Positions 25,561 to 34,359 are shown, numbered from the stretch's first letter. The stretch is DNA of 64,000 nt from Candidatus Pseudomonas phytovorans (GCA_029202525.1 CP119325.1:695001-759000); one strand, 5' to 3'. Program-made: numbers and translations. The notes: generated by a model from the sequence alone, not told the origin.

Positions 25561-25608
25561 GGCACGGGCGATCCCAGGTGTACTGGCCGACATTGTCGGC
25601 CAAAACGA

Positions 25609-25632
25609 ATTGCCCGCCAGAGGGGCGGGCAA
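25609..25632 (-). terminator. Hairpin between 6S RNA and fau
   Basis: A 9-bp stem TTGCCCGCC/GGCGGGCAA with a 5-nt loop; on the minus strand it is followed by a T-rich stretch with TTTT. It may set the 3' end of longer ssrS transcripts, with some read-through into fau. Confidence 0.55.
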
Positions 25633-25640
25633 GAGAATTC

Positions 25641-25819
25641 AGGCTCCCCGATCAGACCGCTGTCGGTGTAGCCCTTGAACCCGAAAGTTCAAGGTGGAGA
25701 TTGCAGGGGGCGTTAAGGCTTTCCGTCGGGCGGACATGCACACCGGCCCCAGCGTGCAACCCCCGTGGTTGTGCGTATCGGCTCAGGGACATAACCGACT
25801 GGCGCATCCACCAGGGAGT
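25641..25819 (-). ncRNA. ssrS: 6S RNA
   Basis: A regulatory RNA of about 180 nt that mimics an open promoter and sequesters the sigma-70 RNA polymerase holoenzyme in stationary phase. Evidence: its position between zapA and fau on the same strand, a size fitting the gap, and a closing stem of CTCCC near 25819 with GGGGAG near 25644. Extended imperfect helices flank a central single-stranded bubble. A TATACT -10 element (positions 25831-25826 on the minus strand) sits seven bases before the proposed first base. Ends are estimated to a few bases. Confidence 0.87.
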
Positions 25820-25837
25820 GGCGCCAGTATACCAATC

Positions 25838-26158
25838 TCAACCGATTTTGGTATCCGTGTCGTCGGACAAAGCCTTATCTACCCGATCCAGCAAGTCGCG
25901 CACCTGTTCGCGGTTGGTGCCGCTGGCCGGGGCCTCGCTGCGGTCTTCCTGGCGATGCAGCATCTCGTGGGTAATGTTCAATGCCGCCATGACCGCGATC
26001 CGGTCGGCGCCAATCACCTTGCCGCTGCTGCGGATCTCGCGCATCTTGCCGTCGAGGTAGCGCGCGGCGCTGACCAGGTTGTTGCGCTCTTCCGGCGGGC
26101 AGATGATCGAATATTCCTTGTCGAGGATCTGCACGGTGACGCTATTGCTTGAACTCAT
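25838..26158 (-). CDS. zapA: Cell division protein ZapA
   Basis: A 106-residue ZapA: an N-terminal globular domain (VTVQILDKEYSIICPPEE, then LVSAARYLDGKMREIRSSG, DRIAVMAALNITHEML) followed by a C-terminal coiled coil. ZapA cross-links FtsZ protofilaments and stabilises the division ring. The ATG overlaps the stop of the upstream coiled-coil gene by four bases (ATGA). It is followed by ssrS. Confidence 0.94.
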   Translation of the reverse strand: MSSSNSVTVQILDKEYSIICPPEERNNLVSAARYLDGKMREIRSSGKVIGADRIAVMAALNITHEMLHRQEDRSEAPASGTNREQVRDLLDRVDKALSDDTDTKIG

Positions 26159-26373
26159 GAGTCTTGCTCCAGAGCCTTGAGGCGTAAGATCATCGACTCG
26201 ACCTTGCGCTTGGCGATCTCGTTCTTTTCGATGAGGTGGGCGCGCTCTTCGCGCCAGGATTTTTCCTGAGCTACTAGGAGTGCATTTTGCCGTTTTAGTT
26301 GCTCGACGCGTTCGATCAGCAACTCGAATCGGCTCATCAGTGCCTGAAGGTCGTTCTCTTGCGTGGGTTGCAC
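26155..26373 (-). CDS. TIGR02449-type small coiled-coil protein, ZapB-like
   Basis: A 72-residue, almost entirely helical protein with heptad-like leucines (LMSRFELLIERVEQLKRQNALL) and many charged residues, the form of ZapB-type coiled coils. It fits the TIGR02449 family found next to zapA in pseudomonads. ZapB in E. coli joins ZapA at the division ring; the overlap with zapA (ATGA) makes a joint role likely but unproven. It is the first gene of this minus-strand operon and is divergent from ygfB. Confidence 0.85.
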   Translation of the reverse strand: MQPTQENDLQALMSRFELLIERVEQLKRQNALLVAQEKSWREERAHLIEKNEIAKRKVESMILRLKALEQDS

Positions 26374-26518
26374 TCGATTCGCTCCGTCGTTGAGTCACCT
26401 GGCGATGATGCCTCTCCCTGGCCCACGACGGCCAGTGCCGATGGTCTTGGCGCGCCTGCCGGTGCTAGGATACAAGGTCTCCATTCTAGTCATTGCGCCG
26501 TCTGGCGCCTAGCAGCCC

Positions 26519-27073
26519 ATGCCCAATACCCAATCGCCTTACATCGCCTTCGCCATGCTGCTCTCGAGCAATGGTCACCCTGTCACCCCGGCCGAACTGC
26601 ACGGCCTGCTGATCGGCCGCAGCTGCGCCGGTGCCGGTTTCGACGCCGATGCCTGGCTGGCCGATGCCGCCCAGCTGCTGGAAACCGAGCCCGGCGACCC
26701 CGTGCGCAACGCCCTGATCGGCCTGCAGGAAATGGTCAAGGGTGAGCTGACCAGCGACGACATGGCCATCGTCCTGCTGCTGCCTACCGACGACGCCGCC
26801 CTGACCGACCGAGCCACCGCGCTGGGCCAGTGGTGCCAGGGCTTCATTACCGGTTTCGGCCTGAACGTCGGCGGCAAGGACCTGTCCACCGAAGCCAAGG
26901 AAGTGCTGGAGGACCTGGTAGCCATTTCCCAGGTACAGGAAGCCCTCGAAGAGTCCGAAGACGGCGAGAGCGACTACATGGAAGTCATGGAATACCTGCG
27001 CGTGGCGCCGCTGCTGCTGTTCTCCGAGCTGGCCAAGCCGGCCGCACCCGCGTCCAAGCCATCGCTGCACTGA
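26519..27073 (+). CDS. ygfB: YgfB family (UPF0149) protein
   Basis: A 184-residue all-helical UPF0149 protein, opening MPNTQSPYIAFAMLLSSNGHPVTPAELHGLLIG with the conserved LHGLL motif and an acidic C-terminal region (EALEESEDGESDYMEVMEYLR). It is the first gene of ygfB-pepP-ubiH, as in E. coli. In P. aeruginosa YgfB has been reported to act in regulation of the ampDh3 amidase and beta-lactam resistance; that role here is only inferred. Confidence 0.92.
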   Translation: MPNTQSPYIAFAMLLSSNGHPVTPAELHGLLIGRSCAGAGFDADAWLADAAQLLETEPGDPVRNALIGLQEMVKGELTSDDMAIVLLLPTDDAALTDRATALGQWCQGFITGFGLNVGGKDLSTEAKEVLEDLVAISQVQEALEESEDGESDYMEVMEYLRVAPLLLFSELAKPAAPASKPSLH

Positions 27074-27094
27074 TCAACCGGGGGTAGTCTGCCC

Positions 27095-28429
27095 ATGAGC
27101 CACATTCCCAAGGGCGAGTATGCCCGTCGGCGCAAGGCGCTGATGGCGCAGATGGTCCCCAACAGCATCGCCATCCTGCCCGCCGCCGCAGTTGCCATCC
27201 GCAACCGCGACGTCGAGCACGTATACCGCCAGGACAGCGACTTCCAGTACCTCAGCGGCTTCCCGGAGCCCGAGGCAGTGATCGCGCTGATCCCCGGGCG
27301 CGAGCATGGCGAGTACGTGCTGTTCTGCCGTGAACGCAACCCCGAGCGTGAACTGTGGGACGGCCTGCGCGCAGGCCAGGAAGGCGCGGTGAGCGATTTT
27401 GGCGCCGACGATGCCTTCCCCATCACCGACATCGACGAGATCCTGCCGGGCCTTATCGAGGGCCGCGAGCGGGTGTACAGCGCCATGGGCAGCAACCCCG
27501 ATTTCGACCGGCGGCTGATGGACTGGATCAACGTGATCCGCTCCAAGGCCCGCCTGGGCGCCCAGCCACCGAATGAGTTCGTTGCGCTGGATCATCTGCT
27601 GCACGACATGCGCCTGTATAAATCGGCAGCGGAAGTGAAGGTGATGCGCGCGGCCGCAGCCATTTCTGCACAGGCTCATGTGCGGGCCATGCAGGCCTGC
27701 CGGGCCGGGCTGCACGAATACAGCCTGGAAGCCGAGCTGGACTACGAGTTCCGCAAGGGCGGTGCGAAGATGCCGGCCTACGGCTCGATCGTCGCGGCCG
27801 GGCGCAATGGTTGCATCCTGCACTATCAGCAGAACGACGCCTCGCTCAAGGATGGCGACCTGGTACTGATCGACGCCGGTTGCGAAATCGACTGCTACGC
27901 CAGCGATATCACCCGTACCTTCCCGGTCAGCGGGCGTTTTTCGCCCGAGCAGAAGGCCATCTACGAGCTGGTGCTCAAGGCCCAGGCCGCAGCGTTTGCC
28001 GAAATCGCCCCGGGCAAGCACTGGAACCACGCTCACGAGGCGACCGTGAAGGTGATTACCGAAGGCCTGGTGGAACTGGGCCTGCTTAGTGGCGAGGTGC
28101 AGGCGCTGATCGACAGCGAGGCCTATCGCGCCTTCTACATGCACCGTGCCGGACACTGGCTGGGCATGGATGTACACGACGTGGGCGAGTACAAGGTGGG
28201 CGGCGAGTGGCGGGTGCTGGAGCCCGGCATGGCGCTGACCGTCGAGCCGGGTATCTACATAGGCGCCGACAATCAGGCCGTGGCCAAAAAATGGCGCGGC
28301 ATTGGTGTAAGGATCGAGGACGACGTAGTGGTCACCAGGCAAGGTTGTGAAATCCTCACGTCGGGCGTGCCACGCACGGTCGCCGAGATCGAGGCGCTGA
28401 TGCAGGCCGCTCGCAAGGACGCCGCATGA
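27095..28429 (+). CDS. pepP: Xaa-Pro aminopeptidase P
   Basis: A 444-residue M24 metallopeptidase cleaving N-terminal residues before proline. After an N-terminal creatinase-like domain, the pita-bread catalytic domain shows the dimetal ligands: LIDAGCEIDCYASDITRTFP (two Asp), HRAGHWLGMDVHDVG (His), LTVEPGIYI (Glu) and GVRIEDDVV (Glu). The start MSHIPKGEYARRR lies 21 bp after ygfB. The stop overlaps the ubiH start by four bases. Confidence 0.97.
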   Translation: MSHIPKGEYARRRKALMAQMVPNSIAILPAAAVAIRNRDVEHVYRQDSDFQYLSGFPEPEAVIALIPGREHGEYVLFCRERNPERELWDGLRAGQEGAVSDFGADDAFPITDIDEILPGLIEGRERVYSAMGSNPDFDRRLMDWINVIRSKARLGAQPPNEFVALDHLLHDMRLYKSAAEVKVMRAAAAISAQAHVRAMQACRAGLHEYSLEAELDYEFRKGGAKMPAYGSIVAAGRNGCILHYQQNDASLKDGDLVLIDAGCEIDCYASDITRTFPVSGRFSPEQKAIYELVLKAQAAAFAEIAPGKHWNHAHEATVKVITEGLVELGLLSGEVQALIDSEAYRAFYMHRAGHWLGMDVHDVGEYKVGGEWRVLEPGMALTVEPGIYIGADNQAVAKKWRGIGVRIEDDVVVTRQGCEILTSGVPRTVAEIEALMQAARKDAA

Positions 28430-29625
28430 ACCGCGTGAACCTGGCGATCATTGGCGGCGGCCTGGTGGGCGCAAGCCTGGCGTTGATCCTGCAGGCAGGG
28501 GCTAAGGCGCGGGGCTGGAAGATTCTGCTGATCGAGCCGTTCGCCCCCGGCGACAGCTTTCAGCCCAGCTACGATGCGCGCTCTTCGGCGTTGTCGTTCG
28601 GCACCCAGCAGATTTACCAGCAGCAGGGCCTGTGGCAGGCCATTGGCCGCCGTGCCGAGCCGATCCGGCAAATTCATGTATCCGACCGTGGCCGCTTCGG
28701 CTCCACCCGCCTGGATGCCGGGGAAGAAGGCGTGCCGGCGCTGGGCTACGTGGTGGAAAACGCCTGGCTTGGCCAATGCCTGTGGCAAGGGCTGGACAGC
28801 GACGTGGTGAGCTGGCGCTGCCCTGCAGAAGTGACCTCGATGCAGGCGATCGAAGGCGGTTACCGCCTGCAGCTGAATGACGATACCCAGCTGGAATGCG
28901 ACCTGGCGGTACTGGCCGACGGTGGCCGTTCCGGCCTGCGCGAGCAGTTGGGCATCCACGTGCGCCACACGCCGTACCAGCAGAGCGCGTTGATCGCCAA
29001 CATCACCCCGGGTGAGGCCCACGGTGGCCAGGCGTTCGAGCGCTTCACCGAAGAAGGCCCGATGGCGCTGCTGCCATTGCCGGATAACCGCTGCGCGCTG
29101 GTATGGACCCGTCAGGGTATGGATGCGCGGCGCTTGGCCGACATCGACGAGCGCAGTTTCCTGCGTGAGCTGCAAGGCGTGTTTGGCTATCGCTTGGGCG
29201 CATTGCGCCAGGTCGGTGCACGGCACCTTTACCCGCTGTCACTGATCGAGGCCCAGGAACAGGTGCGGCAGCACCTGGTGGTACTGGGCAATGCTGCGCA
29301 CAGCCTGCACCCGATTGCCGGCCAGGGCTTCAACCTGTCGCTGCGCGATGTGCAGGCGCTGGCCGATGCGTTGCTGGCTGGCCCGCAGCAGCCTGGCGAC
29401 CTGGCCACGCTGCAGGTTTACGCCCAGCGCCAGCGCTTGGACCAGGCCATGACCATCGGCTTTTCCGACCAGGTCACCCGCTTGTTCGGCAGCAATCAGC
29501 CATTGCTGGCCGCCGGGCGTAACCTTGGGCTGCTGGGGCTCGACCTGCTGCCGCCGGCCAAAAGCTGGTTCGCCCGCCAGGCCATGGGCCTGGGCACCCG
29601 CCCCGATCCGCGGGGTCAGGCATGA
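28426..29625 (+). CDS. ubiH: 2-octaprenyl-6-methoxyphenol hydroxylase
   Basis: A 399-residue class A flavin monooxygenase. The FAD-binding GxGxxG motif is in LAIIGGGLVGASLAL near residue 6, the DG motif in AVLADGGRSGLRE near residue 160 and the second flavin motif in VVLGNAAHSLHPIAGQG near residue 285, with asparagine where many relatives have GDAAH, as usual for UbiH. It adds a ring hydroxyl in aerobic ubiquinone synthesis. It overlaps both its neighbours by four bases, so pepP, ubiH and the DUF4442 gene are translated in series. Confidence 0.95.
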   Translation: MNRVNLAIIGGGLVGASLALILQAGAKARGWKILLIEPFAPGDSFQPSYDARSSALSFGTQQIYQQQGLWQAIGRRAEPIRQIHVSDRGRFGSTRLDAGEEGVPALGYVVENAWLGQCLWQGLDSDVVSWRCPAEVTSMQAIEGGYRLQLNDDTQLECDLAVLADGGRSGLREQLGIHVRHTPYQQSALIANITPGEAHGGQAFERFTEEGPMALLPLPDNRCALVWTRQGMDARRLADIDERSFLRELQGVFGYRLGALRQVGARHLYPLSLIEAQEQVRQHLVVLGNAAHSLHPIAGQGFNLSLRDVQALADALLAGPQQPGDLATLQVYAQRQRLDQAMTIGFSDQVTRLFGSNQPLLAAGRNLGLLGLDLLPPAKSWFARQAMGLGTRPDPRGQA

Positions 29626-30104
29626 GCAACCCGCGTAAACTGGCACGTCGTGCGCGCATCTTGCGCTGGATGCTGAACCTCTACCCGCCGTATCTGGGGG
29701 CTGGCATCCGCGTGCAGTCCATCAGCCCTGACCTGCGCAGCGTCAAGGTGGCCATGAAGCTGACCCGCTGGAACCGCAACTATGTCGGTACCCAGTTCGG
29801 TGGCAGCCTGTATTCGATGGTCGACCCTTTCTACATGTTGCTGCTGATCGAGCAGTTGGGCCGCGACTATATCGTTTGGGACAAGGCCGCCAGCATCGAT
29901 TTCATCTCGCCGGGTAAAGGCCCGGTGTACGCCGAATTCCACATTGATGACGCGCTGCTGGACGACATCCGCCAGCAGACCGCCACCGGCAAAAAGTGCC
30001 TGCCGCGATTGCAGGTCGATATCCGCGATGGCGCCGGCGAGCTGGTGGCGCGGGTCGATAAAACCCTATACGTGCGGCTCAAGCCGCAAGCGAGGCTGGC
30101 GTAA
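29622..30104 (+). CDS. DUF4442 family hotdog-fold protein
   Basis: A 160-residue protein with the hotdog thioesterase-like pattern of DUF4442: a basic N terminus, then LYPPYLGAGIRVQSIS, NRNYVGTQFGGSLYSMVDPFYMLLL and an acidic segment VWDKAASIDFISPGKG. The N-x-x-G-T-x-F-x-G-S motif corresponds to the active-site helix of acyl-CoA thioesterases, but the substrate is unknown. It overlaps the ubiH stop by four bases and lies 3 bp before ubiI, inside a block of ubiquinone hydroxylase genes, which suggests either a link to that pathway or simple operon hitch-hiking. Confidence 0.85.
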   Translation: MSNPRKLARRARILRWMLNLYPPYLGAGIRVQSISPDLRSVKVAMKLTRWNRNYVGTQFGGSLYSMVDPFYMLLLIEQLGRDYIVWDKAASIDFISPGKGPVYAEFHIDDALLDDIRQQTATGKKCLPRLQVDIRDGAGELVARVDKTLYVRLKPQARLA

Positions 30105-30107
30105 GGC

Positions 30108-31331
30108 ATGGAAATGCGCGCAGATCTGTTGATTGTCGGTGCCGGTATGGTCGGCAGCGCACTGGCCCTGGCATTGCGCCACAGTGGCTTGCAAATCCTC
30201 TTGCTCGATGGCGGCCCGTTGTCGGTCAAGCCGTTCGATGCCCAGGCCCCTTTCGAGCCGCGTGTCAGCGCCCTGTCGGCAGCCAGCCAGCGCATCCTCG
30301 AACGCCTTGGCGCGTGGGACGGCATTGCCCGGCGGCGTGCCACGCCGTACTCCGACATGCATGTGTGGGATGGCAGCGGCACCGGGCAGATTCATTTCTC
30401 GGCCGCCAGCGTACACGCCCAGGTGCTTGGCCATATCGTCGAGAACCGGGTGGTGCAGGATGGCCTGTTGGAGCGCCTGCACGACAGCGACATCGGTCTG
30501 TTGCCCAGCGCGCGGCTGGAGCAGTTGCGTCGCTCGGGTGACGAGTGGTTGCTGACCTTGGCGGATGGCCGGCAACTGCGCGCACCGCTGGTGGTCGCCG
30601 CCGACGGTGCCAATTCGGCGGTGCGGCGCCTGGCGGGCTGCGAAACCCGCGAATGGGATTACCTGCACCATGCCATCGTCACCAGCGTGCGCTGCAGTGC
30701 CGGGCACCAGGGCACGGCCTGGCAGCGTTTCACCGATGAGGGGCCGTTGGCCTTCCTGCCGTTGACCCGCGATGGCCAGCAGGATTGGTGCTCGATTGTG
30801 TGGTCAACCACTCCGGAGCATGCCGAGCAGTTGATGGCGCTGGATGACACGGGTTTCCTGCAGGCCCTGGAACGGGCCTTCGAGGGGCGTTTGGGCGATG
30901 TTCTGCACGCCGACCCGCGGGTATGCGTGCCGCTGCGCCAGCGCCACGCCAAGCGTTATGTGGATGAAGGCCTGGCCTTGATCGGTGATGCCGCGCACAC
31001 CATCCACCCGCTGGCGGGGCAGGGCGTGAACCTGGGCTTCCTCGATGCCGCAGTGCTGGCCGAGGTGCTGGTCAATGCCTGTGAGCGCGGTGAGCGGCTG
31101 GCAGATGTGAAGGTGCTGAGCCGTTACGAACGGCGGCGCATGCCGCACAATCTGGCGCTGATGGCGGCGATGGAGGGTTTTGAACGGTTGTTCCAGGCCA
31201 ACCCGCTGCCGTTGCGCTGGTTGCGTAATAGCGGGTTGAAGCTGGTAGAGCAGATGCCCGAGGCCAAGGCGTTGTTTGTGCGCCAGGCGCTGGGTTTGAG
31301 TGGTGACTTGCCGGATCTGGCCAAAGCCTGA
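30108..31331 (+). CDS. ubiI: UbiI/VisC-type ubiquinone hydroxylase
   Basis: A 407-residue FAD monooxygenase paralogous to UbiH. The FAD motif is LLIVGAGMVGSALALAL near residue 6, the DG motif VVAADGANSAVRRL near residue 165 and the GD motif LIGDAAHTIHPLAGQGVNLG near residue 290. UbiI hydroxylates C5 of the ring in ubiquinone synthesis; UbiF-like C6 hydroxylation cannot be excluded from sequence alone, although some pseudomonads use Coq7 for that step. It is the last gene of the ygfB operon, and the next gene is separated by a 118-bp spacer with a possible Fur site. Confidence 0.9.
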   Translation: MEMRADLLIVGAGMVGSALALALRHSGLQILLLDGGPLSVKPFDAQAPFEPRVSALSAASQRILERLGAWDGIARRRATPYSDMHVWDGSGTGQIHFSAASVHAQVLGHIVENRVVQDGLLERLHDSDIGLLPSARLEQLRRSGDEWLLTLADGRQLRAPLVVAADGANSAVRRLAGCETREWDYLHHAIVTSVRCSAGHQGTAWQRFTDEGPLAFLPLTRDGQQDWCSIVWSTTPEHAEQLMALDDTGFLQALERAFEGRLGDVLHADPRVCVPLRQRHAKRYVDEGLALIGDAAHTIHPLAGQGVNLGFLDAAVLAEVLVNACERGERLADVKVLSRYERRRMPHNLALMAAMEGFERLFQANPLPLRWLRNSGLKLVEQMPEAKALFVRQALGLSGDLPDLAKA

Positions 31332-31394
31332 GATTGCCGGGGCCGCTTTGCGACCCTCTCTGCAACATCCGGTAACTGCTCAAAGGATGAGCTG

Positions 31395-31413
31395 GAAAAT
31401 AGGATTCACTACC
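31395..31413 (+). promoter_or_regulatory. Candidate Fur box upstream of the ferric iron transporter
   Basis: GAAAATAGGATTCACTACC agrees with the 19-bp Fur consensus at 12 positions. It lies 37 bp before the start codon of the periplasmic iron-binding gene, where iron-dependent repression would be expected. The score is moderate. Confidence 0.4.
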
Positions 31414-31449
31414 ATTTGCACCTCTCATACGATCCGAGGAGTGCTTCAC

Positions 31450-32451
31450 ATGTTGCCACGCAAGCCCCTACTGGCCGCCCTGGCCCTGACCCTGTTCGGC
31501 GGCACTGCCCAAGCGGCGGACGAAGTGGTGGTGTACTCCTCGCGCATCGACGAGCTGATCAAGCCGGTGTTCGATGCCTACACCGCCAAGACTGGGGTGA
31601 AGATCAAGTTCATCACCGACAAGGAAGCCCCGCTGATGCAACGCATCAAGGCCGAGGGCGACAACGGCGTGGCCGACCTGCTGTTGACCGTCGATGCCGG
31701 CAACCTGTGGCAAGCCGAGCAGATGGGCATCCTGCAGCCGATCAAGTCCGACATCATTGACCAGAACATCCCGCCGCAGTACCGCGCTTCGTCCCATGAC
31801 TGGACCGGCCTGAGCCTGCGCGCGCGTACCATCATCTACTCCACCGAACGGGTCAAGCCCGAGGAGTTGAGCACCTACGAAGCCTTGGCCGACAACCAGT
31901 GGGAAGGTCGTCTGTGCCTGCGCACGGCGAAAAAGGTGTACAACCAGTCGCTGACCGCCACCCTGATCGAGACCCATGGCGAAGCGAAGACCGAGCAAAT
32001 CGTCAAAGGCTGGGTCAACAACCTGTCCACTGACGTGTTCTCCGACGACAACGCGGTGATTCAGGCCATCGAGGCCGGCCAGTGCGATGTGGGCGTGGTC
32101 AACACCTACTACTACGGCCGCCTGCACAAGCAGAACCCGAACCTGCCGGTGAAGATCTTCTGGCCCAACCAGGGTGACCGTGGCGTGCACGTCAACCTGT
32201 CGGGTATTGGCCTGACCAAGCATGCGCCACACCCGGAAGCGGCGAAAAAGCTGGTGGAGTGGATGACCGGCGAAGAAGCGCAAAAGCTGTTTGCCGACAT
32301 CAACCAGGAGTTCCCGGCCAACCCGAAGGTCAAGCCATCGGAGGAAGTGGCGGCGTGGGGCAGCTTCAAGGCGGACAGCATCCCGGTGGAAATTGCCGGC
32401 AAGCGCCAGGCTGAAGCCATTCGCCTGATGGATCGGGCTGGCTACAACTAA
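31450..32451 (+). CDS. Ferric iron ABC transporter, periplasmic binding protein (HitA/FbpA-like)
   Basis: A 333-residue type II periplasmic binding protein with a signal peptide (residues 1-22, ending AQA-A). The mature part starts DEVVVYSSRIDELI and contains the FbpA-type lobes with GVADLLLTVDAG, RTAKKVYNQS and the dityrosyl pair of the ferric-site loop (VNTYYYGRL). It would carry Fe3+ from the periplasm to the permease encoded next. A GAGGAG lies 9 nt before the ATG at 31450. The gene follows a candidate Fur box. A REP doublet separates it from the permease gene; no ATPase gene is adjacent, so the ATPase must be encoded elsewhere. Confidence 0.9.
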   Translation: MLPRKPLLAALALTLFGGTAQAADEVVVYSSRIDELIKPVFDAYTAKTGVKIKFITDKEAPLMQRIKAEGDNGVADLLLTVDAGNLWQAEQMGILQPIKSDIIDQNIPPQYRASSHDWTGLSLRARTIIYSTERVKPEELSTYEALADNQWEGRLCLRTAKKVYNQSLTATLIETHGEAKTEQIVKGWVNNLSTDVFSDDNAVIQAIEAGQCDVGVVNTYYYGRLHKQNPNLPVKIFWPNQGDRGVHVNLSGIGLTKHAPHPEAAKKLVEWMTGEEAQKLFADINQEFPANPKVKPSEEVAAWGSFKADSIPVEIAGKRQAEAIRLMDRAGYN

Positions 32452-32489
32452 GCGCCAGGCCTTATCCTTCCGGGGCCTTCAGAGGCCCC

Positions 32490-32573
32490 TTCGCGGGACA
32501 AGCCCGCTCCCACAGGACCTTCACAGGATCGATGCCTTGTGCAGTCCCTGTGGGAGCGGGCTTGTCCCGCGAA
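32490..32573. repeat. REP doublet between the iron binding-protein and permease genes
   Basis: Inverted 27-bp arms at 32490-32516 and 32547-32573, with the core centre GACAAG in place of GCACG. It sits within one likely operon and ends only 40 bp before the proposed permease start, so it could tune relative expression of the two genes. Confidence 0.9.
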
Positions 32574-32613
32574 CGACCGCGCAGCGGTCGCCATCGCAAC
32601 CGAGAATCAAGCC

Positions 32614-34236
32614 TTGCCCCACACCCCCCAACGCCGCTGGTACCTCCCGGTCTCCCTGATCGCCGCCCTGGTGCTGCTGCCCCTGAGTGTTCTGCTGTTG
32701 TCCTGGCAGTCGATCGATACGCAGATCTGGTCGCACCTGCTCGACACCCAGATGAGCCGCCTGCTCGGCAACACCCTGACGCTGGTGGTTGGCGTGGGCA
32801 TCGGCGTTACCGTGCTCGGTGTGAGCCTGGCCTGGCTCACCAGCCTCTGCGAGTTCCCCGGCCGGCGCTGGCTGGACTGGGCGCTGATGCTGCCGTTCGC
32901 CATCCCGGCCTATGTGCTGGCGTTCGTCTTTGTCGGCCTGCTGGACTTCGCCGGCCCGGTGCAAACCGCCCTGCGCGAAGTGTTCGGGCCGATGCGCCTG
33001 CCACGGGTGCGTTCCACCGGCGGGGTGATCATTGTGCTGGTGCTGGTGTTCTATCCCTACGTCTACCTGCTGGCGCGCACTGCGTTCCTGGCCCAAGGCA
33101 AAGGCCTGATGGAGGCCGCACGGGTGCTGGGCCTTTCTCCTTTGCAGGCATTCTGGCGCGTGGCCATACCCATGGCGAGGCCGGCCATCGGCGCCGGCAT
33201 TGCCCTGGCCTTGATGGAAACCCTGGCCGACTTCGGTGCGGTGGCGGTATTCAACTTCGATACCTTCACCACGGCCATCTACAAGACCTGGTACGGCTTC
33301 TTCAGCCTGTCCAGCGCGGCCCAACTGGCAAGCTTGCTCTTGCTGGCAGTGATGCTGGTGTTGTACGGCGAGCGTCGCGCCCGGGGTGCCAGCCGCAGCG
33401 GCAACGAGCGGCCGCGTGCGCAGGCGCTGTACCACCTGCGCGGGCTCAAGGCGCTGCTGGCCAGTGGCTGGTGCCTGCTCGTGTTTGCCTGCGCCTTCGT
33501 CATCCCGCTGCTGCAGTTGCTGGCATGGTTCTGGCAACGCGGCCGACATGACCTGGACGAGCGCTATGTCGGCCTGGTCCTGCATACCCTGTACCTGGGC
33601 AGCATGGCGGCACTGGTCACGGTGAGTGTGGCACTGCTGCTGGCCTTCGCCCGGCGCCAGGCGCCGACGAGTGGTATCCGCGCCGGGGTCGGCCTGGCCA
33701 ATCTGGGCTATGCCTTGCCCGGTTCGGTGCTGGCAGTGTCGATCATGCTGGCCTTCAGTTACCTCGATAACCACGTGGTCATCCCGTTTTCCAGCTGGTT
33801 GGGCGGGGCAGGCAAGCCGCTGCTGCTGGGCAGCCTTGCGGCCTTGCTGCTGGCCTACCTGGTGCGTTTCATCGCCGTGGCCTACGGGCCGCTGGAGAGC
33901 AGCCTGGAGCGCATTCGCCCGTCTCTGCCCGAGGCTTCGCGCAGCCTGGGTGTCAGTGGCCCGAGATTGTTTTTCAAGGTGTATCTGCCGCTGCTGGTGC
34001 CCGGCGCCCTCAGCGCCGCCCTGCTGGTATTCGTCGACGTGCTCAAGGAGATGCCGGCCACCTTGCTGATGCGACCGTTCGGCTGGGACACCTTGGCGGT
34101 ACGGGTGTTCGAGATGACCAGCGAGGGCGAATGGGCACGTGCCTCGCTGCCCGCATTGACGCTGGTGCTGGTGGGCCTGCTGCCGGTCATCGGCCTGATC
34201 CACCGTTCGGCACGTCGACCCGGTCAAAGTCACTGA
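32614..34236 (+). CDS. Ferric iron ABC transporter permease (HitB/FbpB-like), TTG start
   Basis: A 540-residue fused permease with two sets of about six helices and two EAA loops, visible as MEAARVLGLSPLQAFWRVAIPMARPA near residue 170 and the analogous LPEASRSLGVSGPRLFFKVYLPL near residue 440. This duplicated form is typical of Fe3+ (FbpB-type) importers. A TTG at 32614 with GAGA about 11 nt upstream is chosen. An in-frame ATG at 32539 lies within the REP and would add residues encoded by repeat sequence (LWERACPA), so it is rejected. The start therefore remains somewhat uncertain. Confidence 0.85.
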   Translation: MPHTPQRRWYLPVSLIAALVLLPLSVLLLSWQSIDTQIWSHLLDTQMSRLLGNTLTLVVGVGIGVTVLGVSLAWLTSLCEFPGRRWLDWALMLPFAIPAYVLAFVFVGLLDFAGPVQTALREVFGPMRLPRVRSTGGVIIVLVLVFYPYVYLLARTAFLAQGKGLMEAARVLGLSPLQAFWRVAIPMARPAIGAGIALALMETLADFGAVAVFNFDTFTTAIYKTWYGFFSLSSAAQLASLLLLAVMLVLYGERRARGASRSGNERPRAQALYHLRGLKALLASGWCLLVFACAFVIPLLQLLAWFWQRGRHDLDERYVGLVLHTLYLGSMAALVTVSVALLLAFARRQAPTSGIRAGVGLANLGYALPGSVLAVSIMLAFSYLDNHVVIPFSSWLGGAGKPLLLGSLAALLLAYLVRFIAVAYGPLESSLERIRPSLPEASRSLGVSGPRLFFKVYLPLLVPGALSAALLVFVDVLKEMPATLLMRPFGWDTLAVRVFEMTSEGEWARASLPALTLVLVGLLPVIGLIHRSARRPGQSH

Positions 34237-34359
34237 GGGTGCCAGCCAGCGTCCTTGCGGCTACAATGCGCGGCATTCGCGCGGTGGGTCCTACAAGAAG
34301 AGCTGACGATTAAACGTCATCGACCACCGCCGCTTCGCCACGCCCGGAAGGAGAAACCC

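Noticed and set aside
34237..34359. Glycine riboswitch expected before gcvT
   Set aside because: Only 123 bp are available and no tandem aptamer-like architecture or terminator was seen.
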